In this document: in pieces, positions 16,878 to 23,457 of the stretch
Numbering within the stretch: position 1 is the first letter of the stretch
Layout of the letters: the number at the start of each line of letters is the position of its first letter
Assembly: GCA_045541455.1 (NCBI GenBank)
Contig: JAZQJA010000031.1
Coordinates: forward strand, 1-25,671
Direction: 5' to 3'
Source of the DNA: RGIG9041 sp045541455
GTDB lineage: Bacteria > Bacillota > Clostridia > Oscillospirales > QAKW01
DNA: 25,671 bases
Notes under the pieces: generated by a model
Database searches by the model: none
What the model saw: the letters and a program-made list of their open reading frames with translations, nothing else
Told to the model about the DNA's origin: nothing
Position numbers and translations under genes: made by a program

Positions 16878-17663
16878 TTATAAGTTTAAATATTCAAGAA
16901 TTATAGAGAAATACTCGCGAAGATGAAGACTTAACCTTAAAAACGGCTTATTAGGTGTTTTTGCAGGTAATGCATATATATCTGTAAATCCTGCTTTTTT
17001 CATAATTAACATTGAACGGTAAATGTGAAAATCATTTGTTACTACGGCGATGCTTGTATTAAAATCAACAAGTTGTTTTGAAAAAAATATATTTTGAGTT
17101 GTGTCTTGCGATTTGTCTTCAATTATGAGTTTTTTTGCATCTACGCCGTGATTTATCATATATTTTTTCATGGCATGCGCTTCGGGTATGAGTTCTCCTT
17201 TTCCTTGACCGCCGCTTAAAACGGCGATTGTGTTCGGGTGGCTATCCAAGTAATCAATAGCTTTGTCTAGTCTGTACTTTAAAGCAAGAGTGGGTTTGTC
17301 ACCGTTTAAACCGCACCCGAGTACAATTATGCACTTGGCATCAACAGGTTGCTGTTTTGCCGCACTGAAAATTTTACTTTGTATAAATAAATTTGAAACA
17401 AAATAGACAGCAATTAAAAATAAAGCGATAAAGCGCAATGTTTTTGCCGTTTTTGCTAAAATAGCATTTGGAGTTTTTTCAAAAAACAATAAAAGACCAT
17501 AAATTATAGTGCATAATCCGCAAAAAGCTAATAAAAGCATTAAAAAGGATAGGTGCGGGAAAACACAACCTAAAAGTATAGAAAAAACAATTAAAAATAT
17601 CCCTGATAAGTATAATATTTTATTTCTTAAAAAGATATTGTTTAACATCTTTAATATTGTCAT
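16878..17663 (-). CDS. YdcF/SanA-like DUF218 membrane protein
   Basis: A protein of 261 residues. Three hydrophobic segments lie at about 17-36, 39-60 and 75-95, followed by a DUF218 domain (about 108-250). Family motifs are seen in IIVLGCGL, VLSGGQGKGE with EAHAMKKYM, the IIEDKSQDTTQN block and VVTNDFHIYRS. Related proteins (SanA, YdcF, ElyC) are linked to envelope integrity and peptidoglycan precursor handling; the precise activity is unknown. I chose the ATG at 17661-17663, nine bases after AAGGAG, over a longer reading starting at 17711. The gene overlaps the preceding HAD gene by 44 bases in another frame, so translation of the two is probably linked. Confidence 0.85.
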   Translation of the reverse strand: MTILKMLNNIFLRNKILYLSGIFLIVFSILLGCVFPHLSFLMLLLAFCGLCTIIYGLLLFFEKTPNAILAKTAKTLRFIALFLIAVYFVSNLFIQSKIFSAAKQQPVDAKCIIVLGCGLNGDKPTLALKYRLDKAIDYLDSHPNTIAVLSGGQGKGELIPEAHAMKKYMINHGVDAKKLIIEDKSQDTTQNIFFSKQLVDFNTSIAVVTNDFHIYRSMLIMKKAGFTDIYALPAKTPNKPFLRLSLHLREYFSIILEYLNL

Positions 17664-18255
17664 AAACTTTGACTCCTTGACTTTGACACCGCACCTTTGA
17701 ATTGTGCCCATTGGGTATTAAAATACAATCAGCACCAACAGCTTTTGCCATCTCTGCATCGCTTGTTAAATCGCCGATAAACAAAACGTTTTGAGGATTG
17801 ATTTTGTTTGATGCCAAATAGTTTTTTGCGTTTGAAAGCTTACTTTTTACACTGGTATCAGTCATTCCGATAATTTCGTCAAACCAATCATTTATTTTAT
17901 AGCGCTTCACTTCGGATATTAAGTATTCATTATATAATGATGACATTAAAATATTCGTAATATTAAGCTGTCTTGCAGCAGTTATAACATCAAAAACACC
18001 TTCAAAAATACTTGAAAGTTTTGAGTATTTATTGCAGAGTTGCTGAAATTCGACAGATAAAGTGTTTATACTTTCGTTACAAATTCCAACACTTTTATAG
18101 TAGTTTTCAAGCGGCATTACAAGTGTGTTAACATAGGTTAGCTTGTCGGTTTGAGATAGCCCTCTGCGTCTTAGCATTTCATTTACTGCAGCGACAGAAG
18201 TATCAACATCATCAACAACTGTTCCGTTATAATCCCAAATGATATGTGTAATCAT
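17620..18255 (-). CDS. HAD-superfamily hydrolase (phosphoglycolate phosphatase-like)
   Basis: A protein of 211 residues. Motif I is WDYNGTVVDD at the N-terminus: the nucleophile D8 is present and the usual second Asp is Asn (N10), as in a known DxNGT subgroup. A helical cap follows (about 20-85). Motif II is in ILMSSL, the motif III Lys is in SVKSKLSN, and motif IV is FIGDLTSDAEMA. This points to a small-molecule phosphatase or phosphotransferase; the substrate cannot be told. The ATG at 18255 follows GGAGA by about six bases and lies only 20 bases beyond the rpmE terminator, with no room for its own promoter. The 3' end overlaps the DUF218 gene by 44 bases. Confidence 0.85.
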   Translation of the reverse strand: MITHIIWDYNGTVVDDVDTSVAAVNEMLRRRGLSQTDKLTYVNTLVMPLENYYKSVGICNESINTLSVEFQQLCNKYSKLSSIFEGVFDVITAARQLNITNILMSSLYNEYLISEVKRYKINDWFDEIIGMTDTSVKSKLSNAKNYLASNKINPQNVLFIGDLTSDAEMAKAVGADCILIPNGHNSKVRCQSQGVKVYDNIKDVKQYLFKK

Positions 18256-18274
18256 ATTTTTCTCCGGTATTATC

Positions 18275-18303
18275 AAAAAGCCACCGAATAAATCGGTGGC
18301 TTT
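18275..18303 (-). terminator. Terminator of rpmE
   Basis: An 11-bp stem AAAGCCACCGA / TCGGTGGCTTT (18277-18287 with 18293-18303) is followed on the minus strand by a run of five T. It begins seven bases after the rpmE stop codon. Confidence 0.85.
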
Positions 18304-18309
18304 AATTGA

Positions 18310-18510
18310 TTAGTCAAGATTATATCTTTTCTTAAATTTGTCTACACGACCGCCAGAATCAACAAGTTTCTGTCTGCCAGTAAAGAAGGGGTGGCACTTT
18401 GAGCAAATTTCAACTCTGATTTCACTCTTTGTAGATCTTGTTTCAAAAGTTTCACCGCAAGCGCATTTTACGGTAGCTTTATCGTAATTAGGATGAATTG
18501 CTTCTTTCAT
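18310..18510 (-). CDS. rpmE: 50S ribosomal protein L31 (zinc-binding type)
   Basis: A protein of 66 residues, typical of bacterial L31. It starts MKEAIHPNY and keeps four zinc cysteines: C16 and C18 (CACG) and C36 and C39 (CSKC), then HPFFTGRQK, which is the family signature. It bridges the large and small ribosomal subunits. The zinc form implies a cysteine-free paralogue might exist elsewhere for zinc shortage, but none is seen here. The ATG at 18510 has AGAGGTG upstream; a longer reading from 18552 would overlap the promoter and is unlikely. It has its own promoter and terminator. Confidence 0.96.
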   Translation of the reverse strand: MKEAIHPNYDKATVKCACGETFETRSTKSEIRVEICSKCHPFFTGRQKLVDSGGRVDKFKKRYNLD

Positions 18511-18550
18511 TTCTTTCACCTCTTTTAGTCTAATTTCATTACACCCGAAC

Positions 18551-18579
18551 ATTGTAACATAAACATTTTACAATTTCAA
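18551..18579 (-). promoter_or_regulatory. Promoter of rpmE
   Basis: TTGAAA (complement of 18574-18579), a 17-base spacer and TACAAT (complement of 18551-18556) give transcription from about 18544, some 34 bases before the ATG. Confidence 0.8.
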
Positions 18580-18616
18580 GTATTTTTTTATTTTTATTTT
18601 ACATTAATTGATATTT

Positions 18617-19876
18617 TCATTTAGTGGTTACTATCTGATATTCTTTAAACTCTTCAGGTACTGTTGCATTAAACTTTAATACTTTGTTTTGTTGTGCTTG
18701 TTTGTCTGTTAATATAATATCTCTTTCTTTCGTAAGAATAACGACACTGTTTGTTGATAATGCAAAATCATAAGCGTTATCGTGCAGTTTGTTTGGCTTT
18801 GTAATTGACTTAGAATCATTTACACCGGCTTTGTTTTCGTTATTGTCACCCCAAACATATAACTCACCGTTATATGTGAGTGCGGCACATGTATCGCCCT
18901 GAGTTTCAATTTTGTAAACATTATCTAAAACTTTGATAAGTTCTGCTTTAAACTCCTCACCACCATTGCCAAGCTGACCTTTTTCATTAATGCCTGCTGT
19001 GTATAATTCTCCGTTAACAGTAAGAACCATTGAATAATAATTACCCACTTTTGCATCTTTAACCCCTTGCATAATACGTGTGAGTTCGTTTGAAGATACA
19101 GCGGTTTTGTTTCCAAGCTGTGAATATGAATTATCGCCAACAGCATATAGCGTTCCGTGAATATCAACTATCATAGAATGTGTGTCTGATATATCAGCAC
19201 TCTTAACATTTTCCATAATTAATATAGGTTCGCTTTTTGGTTTTGTTGTTGTGTCTCCAAGTTGTGCCGATTCGTTAAATCCCATTGCATATAACTTGGC
19301 ATCATTTGTTATATAAAACAACGAATTTGATGTAAAGCTTACAGACTTTACATTTTTTGCTATGGTTTTATTTGAAAATTTTACGGTTTCACTTTCATAT
19401 TTGGAATATAATAAGTAACCGTCGAGTATAAGATTTCCATTAGTATCAATGACTGCATTTAAAGTTTTGGCACCATTTGTAAACGTAGTCGAATTTGATA
19501 TAGTTGGGAAAGTGTAAACTCCCTCTGTGTTTACTATTTCAAACAAGTCGTTTTTCCCGTTTGTAAAGAAAACTTTATCATTTTGAGTAAAAACATTTAT
19601 AGGTAATAATGGATAAGCGCCTGTAGCATCACTTTTTGCAAGTGTGTCTGTGTATGTTTTCACTATATCATAGTTTTTAACTCTGTTAAATATTTTAATA
19701 TTGTTTGATTTACAATGGATTATAATGAGAACAGAGCAACAAATAAATAAGGCGATAGATAAAGTTCCACTTAGTTTACTTAAAAATCCGCGTTTTTTTC
19801 TTTTTATAGACAGCAGGTAAATGAGTAATAATAAAATTGCCGCTATAAATAAATAAATTGATATTTTTAACAGCAT
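18617..19876 (-). CDS. Membrane-anchored RCC1-repeat (beta-propeller) protein, smaller copy
   Basis: A protein of 419 residues. Two hydrophobic helices (about 4-23 and 37-54) flank the strongly basic KRKKR (25-29), so by the positive-inside rule the long C-terminal part should lie outside the membrane. That part has RCC1-type blades: LYAMGFNESAQLG, LYAVGDNSYSQLG, LYTAGINEKGQLG and LYVWGDNNENKAG are clear. Weaker blades on either side bring the total to about seven, enough for one closed propeller. RCC1 propellers are mostly protein-binding scaffolds; I see no enzymatic motif. The ATG follows AAGGAG by five bases and lies two bases after the stop of a larger paralogue, so they form one transcription unit. 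Function unknown. Confidence 0.85.
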   Translation of the reverse strand: MLLKISIYLFIAAILLLLIYLLSIKRKKRGFLSKLSGTLSIALFICCSVLIIIHCKSNNIKIFNRVKNYDIVKTYTDTLAKSDATGAYPLLPINVFTQNDKVFFTNGKNDLFEIVNTEGVYTFPTISNSTTFTNGAKTLNAVIDTNGNLILDGYLLYSKYESETVKFSNKTIAKNVKSVSFTSNSLFYITNDAKLYAMGFNESAQLGDTTTKPKSEPILIMENVKSADISDTHSMIVDIHGTLYAVGDNSYSQLGNKTAVSSNELTRIMQGVKDAKVGNYYSMVLTVNGELYTAGINEKGQLGNGGEEFKAELIKVLDNVYKIETQGDTCAALTYNGELYVWGDNNENKAGVNDSKSITKPNKLHDNAYDFALSTNSVVILTKERDIILTDKQAQQNKVLKFNATVPEEFKEYQIVTTK

Positions 19877-19878
19877 AA

Positions 19879-21252
19879 CTACTCCTTTGTTTTAAAATTT
19901 ACAAGTTCGGAAAACTTAGTTCTTGAACTGCCTTTTCCAAGCTGTCCCCAATTGTTATTTCCTGAAGATAAAACACAATCTTCATTTTTTAAAATAACTG
20001 TATGATTTCCGCTTGTTGCGACCGAAATAACATTTTTTTCTACTAATGTAGGGATGTTTATATTTTGAGTGCCTCCTATACCTAACTGACCAGAAGTGTT
20101 TTGCCCGAATGCATAAAGTTCGCCGTTGCTTTTTAATATAAACGCACTGCTTTTTGAAGCGTATATACTCGAAGCATCGTCAAAAACTTTAGTAAATTCC
20201 AATAAGGATTCGTTTGTTAAATTTCCAAGTTGACCATAAGTATTATTACCGCACGCCAACACTTCATTAGATTTGTTAAGTAACAGAATAAAATCATCGC
20301 CTACTGCAATATCTAATATATCTTTCGAAATTAATTTTGGTGAAGTAATAATTTTTTCTTTAATTCCAAACTGTCCGTATGAATTTGTTCCAAATGCGAA
20401 AACTTCACCGGATAGATTTAGAACAACGGTATATGTCGCTTCGCAAATAACTTTTTTTGCGTTATTTAATACCCAAGTTGGCTTGGTTGTAGCTTCTGTC
20501 ATACTGGTGCCAAGCTGTGAATAACTATTGTTTCCTAGCATATAAAGCTTGTTATCAGATTTGATTATTCCAATTGATGTTTCAGAAACAGCAAAATCAA
20601 AAACACTGTCACAAATAAGTGTAAATTCTTCCTCATTATCTACATTATTTGACTTACTGTAAAGATTACCGTCTGTTGTAAGAATATATAAATTATTTTC
20701 GGTAGTGCTTGCTTTTTTTACACCTTTGTATATTAAACCGCGCTGTTCATTTTCGAGCTGTTTTGTCATTTGGTTTCCCCAGCAAAACAATTCATCATTC
20801 TGTGTAATTACAAACGAACTTTCGCATCCGGCAAAAATGCTTTTTGCCTGTCCTGTAAGCAAAAGTGTTTGCTCATATTCCGAGGATTTGCGGCGTGTAA
20901 TTTCTTTTGAGTATTTGTAATTTTCAATAACCTTTGGAATATTATCATAAGCAATAACAGTTATTATGATCGCAACAGTAAAAGCAATAATAATTCTTAT
21001 TGTCTTTTTTGACAATGACGGTAAATTTGAAAAAGCATAAGAGATAGGATTTGTGTTTATGTTATCATTTCGTTTTGATGGCAAAAAGCAAACAATTGCA
21101 AGACCAATTAAATTAAGTGCAAACCCCAAAAAACCCCATGCTTTGCTTCTCCCTTTAATTTGAGCAAGACGTGCGGTGAAAAAAGTGCAAAACAAAATTA
21201 AAATCAGCACTATAAATACTATAACAATTGTCGGACCAAAATTTACACTCAA
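19879..21252 (-). CDS. Membrane-anchored RCC1-repeat (beta-propeller) protein, larger copy
   Basis: A protein of 457 residues from a TTG start (21250-21252) that has AGGAG eight bases upstream. A longer reading from an ATG at 21330 would cover the likely promoter and has a poorly placed ribosome site. Hydrophobic segments lie at about 8-26, 39-57 and 84-102, with basic IKGRSK between the first two. From about 130 onward there are seven blades with the RCC1 core: LFCWGNQ, LYSKSNN (degenerate), LYMLGNNSYSQLG, VFAFGTNSYGQFG, VLACGNNTYGQLG, LYAFGQNTSGQLG and VLSSGNNNWGQLG. The side of the membrane is unclear because three segments and basic loops conflict. It is paralogous to, and followed within two bases by, the smaller copy. 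It is divergent from spoIVB. Function unknown. Confidence 0.82.
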   Translation of the reverse strand: MSVNFGPTIVIVFIVLILILFCTFFTARLAQIKGRSKAWGFLGFALNLIGLAIVCFLPSKRNDNINTNPISYAFSNLPSLSKKTIRIIIAFTVAIIITVIAYDNIPKVIENYKYSKEITRRKSSEYEQTLLLTGQAKSIFAGCESSFVITQNDELFCWGNQMTKQLENEQRGLIYKGVKKASTTENNLYILTTDGNLYSKSNNVDNEEEFTLICDSVFDFAVSETSIGIIKSDNKLYMLGNNSYSQLGTSMTEATTKPTWVLNNAKKVICEATYTVVLNLSGEVFAFGTNSYGQFGIKEKIITSPKLISKDILDIAVGDDFILLLNKSNEVLACGNNTYGQLGNLTNESLLEFTKVFDDASSIYASKSSAFILKSNGELYAFGQNTSGQLGIGGTQNINIPTLVEKNVISVATSGNHTVILKNEDCVLSSGNNNWGQLGKGSSRTKFSELVNFKTKE

Positions 21253-21281
21253 TGTTTTATCTCCTAAATTTATACAGTTAT

Positions 21282-21310
21282 ATAATAATGTAATTAAATC
21301 GAATTTACAA
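21282..21310 (-). promoter_or_regulatory. Probable promoter of the RCC1 pair
   Basis: TTGTAA (complement of 21305-21310), a 17-base spacer and TATTAT (complement of 21282-21287) lie upstream of the AGGAG (complement of 21261-21265) and the TTG start. The placement supports the shorter start. The match is moderate. Confidence 0.5.
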
Positions 21311-21382
21311 GTATTTTTTAACATCATCATAAATTTATAATAATTCCTTTGTGGTTACAAACAATAAATATGGTGATTATAT

Positions 21383-22558
21383 ATGAAAAAAGCACTTATA
21401 ATGATTCTGGTAGTAGTGTTTGTTACGGGTATTTTTATAGGTACTCAGCCCGATGATTATTCATTTTATAGTGATGAGCCTATTTCATCTGGCTCTCCGT
21501 TTGTATCAATTGATGTTGGGGATACAACTGCTTCAAACATAGTTGATAACGCAACTGTCTCACAAGGTAAATATACTGCAAAATTAAAACTTTTTGGTTT
21601 ACTGCCAATAAAAACAGCAAAGATTAGCGTTATTAAAAAGCAAGAGGTAGTACCGCTTGGTATGTCTTTTGGAGTTAAACTATACACTGACGGTGTGATT
21701 GTGGTCGATATAACTGATTTTGTTCATAACGGAAAATCACAAAATCCTGCATATACAGCAGGCATACGTGAAGGCGATATAATATTAAGCTATAACGGTG
21801 TTTCGATTTCAAGTAACGAAGAACTTATAGAACAAGTTTCTAAAAGTGAGGGTATGGTTCAAAAGGCTAAAATTCAACGCAATAATGTTGAATTTACAGC
21901 CTATGTTACACCGGTTAAGGATGATTCTGACGGAAAATATAGGATAGGTATGTGGGTGCGTGACAGCACCGCCGGAATTGGAATGTTAACCTATTTTAAT
22001 CCAACTAACAATATTCTTGCAGGGCTTGGCCATTCAATATCTGACAGTGATACAGGTCTTGTAATGCCGGTTTCAACCGGAGAACTTGTAAAAGCCCAAA
22101 TTGACGGCGTGGTAAAAGGTGAAAAGGGTGCTCCCGGTGAACTTTTAGGTTCGTTTGTGGAGAATAGTACGATAGGAGTATTAACATCTAATACCATTAC
22201 CGGTCTTACCGGAATATGTGTTACAGACGAATTTTCCAATATGAAGAGCTACCCAATTTCAATTAAAAACGAAATTGAAACGGGTAAAGCGCAGATTATT
22301 TGCTGTGTTGATGGTACAAAAAGTGAATTTTATGATATTGAAATTGTTAAAATAAATAACAATCTTCAAGAAACAAAAAATATGGTTATTGAAATAACAG
22401 ACAGTCGTTTGTTGGAGCGTACCGGCGGTATAGTTCAAGGTATGAGCGGTAGCCCCATTATCCAAAATGGTAAACTCATTGGCGCCGTAACGCACGTCCT
22501 TATCGACGATCCAACCCGAGGCTACGGTATCTTTATTGAAAATATGTTAACTGAATAA
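21383..22558 (+). CDS. spoIVB: SpoIVB sporulation serine protease (S55 family)
   Basis: A protein of 391 residues (B. subtilis 426). An N-terminal membrane anchor lies at about 4-20. A PDZ domain follows (about 92-175, with AGIREGDIILSYNGVSISS), then the S55 peptidase domain. The catalytic His is in GLGHSISDSDTG (H217) and the nucleophile is in GIVQGMSGSPI (S355). The ending AVTHVLIDDPTRGYGIF is diagnostic. In B. subtilis it is made in the forespore, secreted into the space between the membranes and cuts SpoIVFA, which triggers pro-sigma-K processing. Its usual neighbour spo0A does not follow; a terminator and a convergent AraC gene do. GGTGAT lies five bases before the ATG. It is the best evidence in the window for endospore formation. 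Confidence 0.95.
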   Translation: MKKALIMILVVVFVTGIFIGTQPDDYSFYSDEPISSGSPFVSIDVGDTTASNIVDNATVSQGKYTAKLKLFGLLPIKTAKISVIKKQEVVPLGMSFGVKLYTDGVIVVDITDFVHNGKSQNPAYTAGIREGDIILSYNGVSISSNEELIEQVSKSEGMVQKAKIQRNNVEFTAYVTPVKDDSDGKYRIGMWVRDSTAGIGMLTYFNPTNNILAGLGHSISDSDTGLVMPVSTGELVKAQIDGVVKGEKGAPGELLGSFVENSTIGVLTSNTITGLTGICVTDEFSNMKSYPISIKNEIETGKAQIICCVDGTKSEFYDIEIVKINNNLQETKNMVIEITDSRLLERTGGIVQGMSGSPIIQNGKLIGAVTHVLIDDPTRGYGIFIENMLTE

Positions 22559-22559
22559 C

Positions 22560-22594
22560 AAAAAGCATCCCAATCATTTTCGGGATGCTTTTGC
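22560..22594. terminator. Bidirectional terminator between spoIVB and the AraC gene
   Basis: The stem AAAAGCATCCC / GGGATGCTTTT (22561-22571 with 22582-22592) has A and T runs on both sides, so it can stop both convergent transcripts. The AraC stop codon (22574-22576) lies in the loop. Confidence 0.85.
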
Positions 22595-23344
22595 ATATTC
22601 ACCGGGTGATATTCCGATATGTTTTTTGAATTTTCGGATAAAATAACTTTCATTGTTAAAGCCCGAAAGAAAACATACTTCGCTTACCGAATAAAATTGT
22701 GAATCAAGCAACTCTCTTGCACGAGCCATTTTAAGATTGTTAATATATTTGAGAGGAGAGGCTGCAAACTGTTTGATAAAAAAATTTCTAAGATGCACGG
22801 TACTTATTCCGCATAATGATGCCAGATATTCAACACTTATATTCTCTTTATAATAGTTTGAGTGAATATAGTTTATTGCCGGTTCTATAATTTTAGAGTT
22901 TGTATACGGTAAGTTATACTCCATTTGCATATTATAAATTATATTATATAACTCTGATTTGATTTTCGAATCATATCCTGTGGTTTTTCGTGTTTGTTGT
23001 TTTTGAGCTTGCTTAAAACATTCAAGATAGGTATTTACATTTTTAACTTTGAAAGAAAAAGGCTCAAAGCAAGCGCCATCAGGCATTTCAAAATTGATAG
23101 CAAAGCAATCAACGGGGGTTTTTTCCCTGATTGTGTAGTTGGAACCCTTGGGAAAATATACAATGAAGTTATCGCCAACCCTTATTTTTTTGTTATCAAA
23201 ATAAAATGTTCTTTCACCACCTGGGAAAATGGCAAGACCATGGCTTTTCCTGTTTTTGTGAGTTTTGGCGCCTGTGCCTGCCTTGACAATATTTGCAAAT
23301 GTGATTTCGCCAATTATAAAATTATGCTTCATAAAGTTATCCAT
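22574..23344 (-). CDS. AraC-family transcriptional regulator
   Basis: A protein of 256 residues. The N-terminal half is a cupin-like ligand or dimerisation domain (about 25-100, with FPGGERTFYFDNKKIRVGDN). The C-terminal half has the two helix-turn-helix motifs of AraC proteins (about 155-253): ISVEYLASLCGISTVHLRN for the first, and VCFLSGFNNESYFIRKFKK plus GISPGEY for the second. Such proteins usually sense a sugar or small metabolite and activate a neighbouring gene. It is divergent from a glycyl radical enzyme gene, 113 bases away, which is the likely target. GGTGAT lies five bases before its ATG. The ligand cannot be told from sequence. Confidence 0.92.
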   Translation of the reverse strand: MDNFMKHNFIIGEITFANIVKAGTGAKTHKNRKSHGLAIFPGGERTFYFDNKKIRVGDNFIVYFPKGSNYTIREKTPVDCFAINFEMPDGACFEPFSFKVKNVNTYLECFKQAQKQQTRKTTGYDSKIKSELYNIIYNMQMEYNLPYTNSKIIEPAINYIHSNYYKENISVEYLASLCGISTVHLRNFFIKQFAASPLKYINNLKMARARELLDSQFYSVSEVCFLSGFNNESYFIRKFKKHIGISPGEYAKASRK

Positions 23345-23359
23345 ATAATCACCGATATT

Positions 23360-23388
23360 ATTATAAAATATACTTTTGAAATAGTCAA
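23360..23388 (-). promoter_or_regulatory. Promoter of the AraC-family gene
   Basis: TTGACT (complement of 23383-23388), a 17-base spacer and TATAAT (complement of 23360-23365) lie just upstream of the ATG, giving a leader under 20 bases. A direct-repeat copy (23367-23375) falls inside the spacer, where a bound regulator could repress the gene. Confidence 0.75.
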
Positions 23389-23444
23389 TTATTTTTCTTT
23401 TATTTATGGTAAAATGTATTGTTTTGTTATAGAATATACTTGAA
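23367..23444 (+). repeat. Direct repeat in the AraC/glycyl radical enzyme intergenic region
   Basis: AATATACTT followed by GAA occurs twice: 23367-23375 (GAA after two extra T) and 23433-23444 (contiguous). The starts are 66 bases apart. One copy overlaps the AraC promoter and the other overlaps the -10 region of the enzyme gene. They are candidate AraC half-sites, but the AT-rich background makes chance repeats possible. Confidence 0.4.
23407..23435 (+). promoter_or_regulatory. Possible weak promoter of the glycyl radical enzyme gene
   Basis: TGGTAA (23407-23412), a 17-base spacer and TAGAAT (23430-23435) are only a partial match to the consensus. A weak -35 would suit a gene that needs an AraC-type activator. 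Low confidence. Confidence 0.4.
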
Positions 23445-23457
23445 AGGCGGTGCTTAT

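Noticed and set aside
17642..18255. HAD protein as catalytically dead because motif I reads DYNGT rather than DxDGT
   Set aside because: The nucleophile Asp and motifs II-IV are present, and D-x-N-G-T is a known subgroup pattern, so inactivity is not supported.
21253..21330. Extra 26 N-terminal residues on the larger RCC1 protein from an ATG at 21330
   Set aside because: The stretch contains a promoter-like sequence and ends with AGGAG placed correctly for the TTG at 21252. The residues are unlike a signal or membrane segment, while the TTG start leads straight into one.
21301..21331. Sigma-G/F-type promoter for spoIVB (GAATT, then CATCATA at 21325-21331)
   Set aside because: The -10-like CATCATA fits the pattern, but the -35 is imperfect and the spacer is 19 bases. 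The match is too weak to list in this AT-rich stretch.
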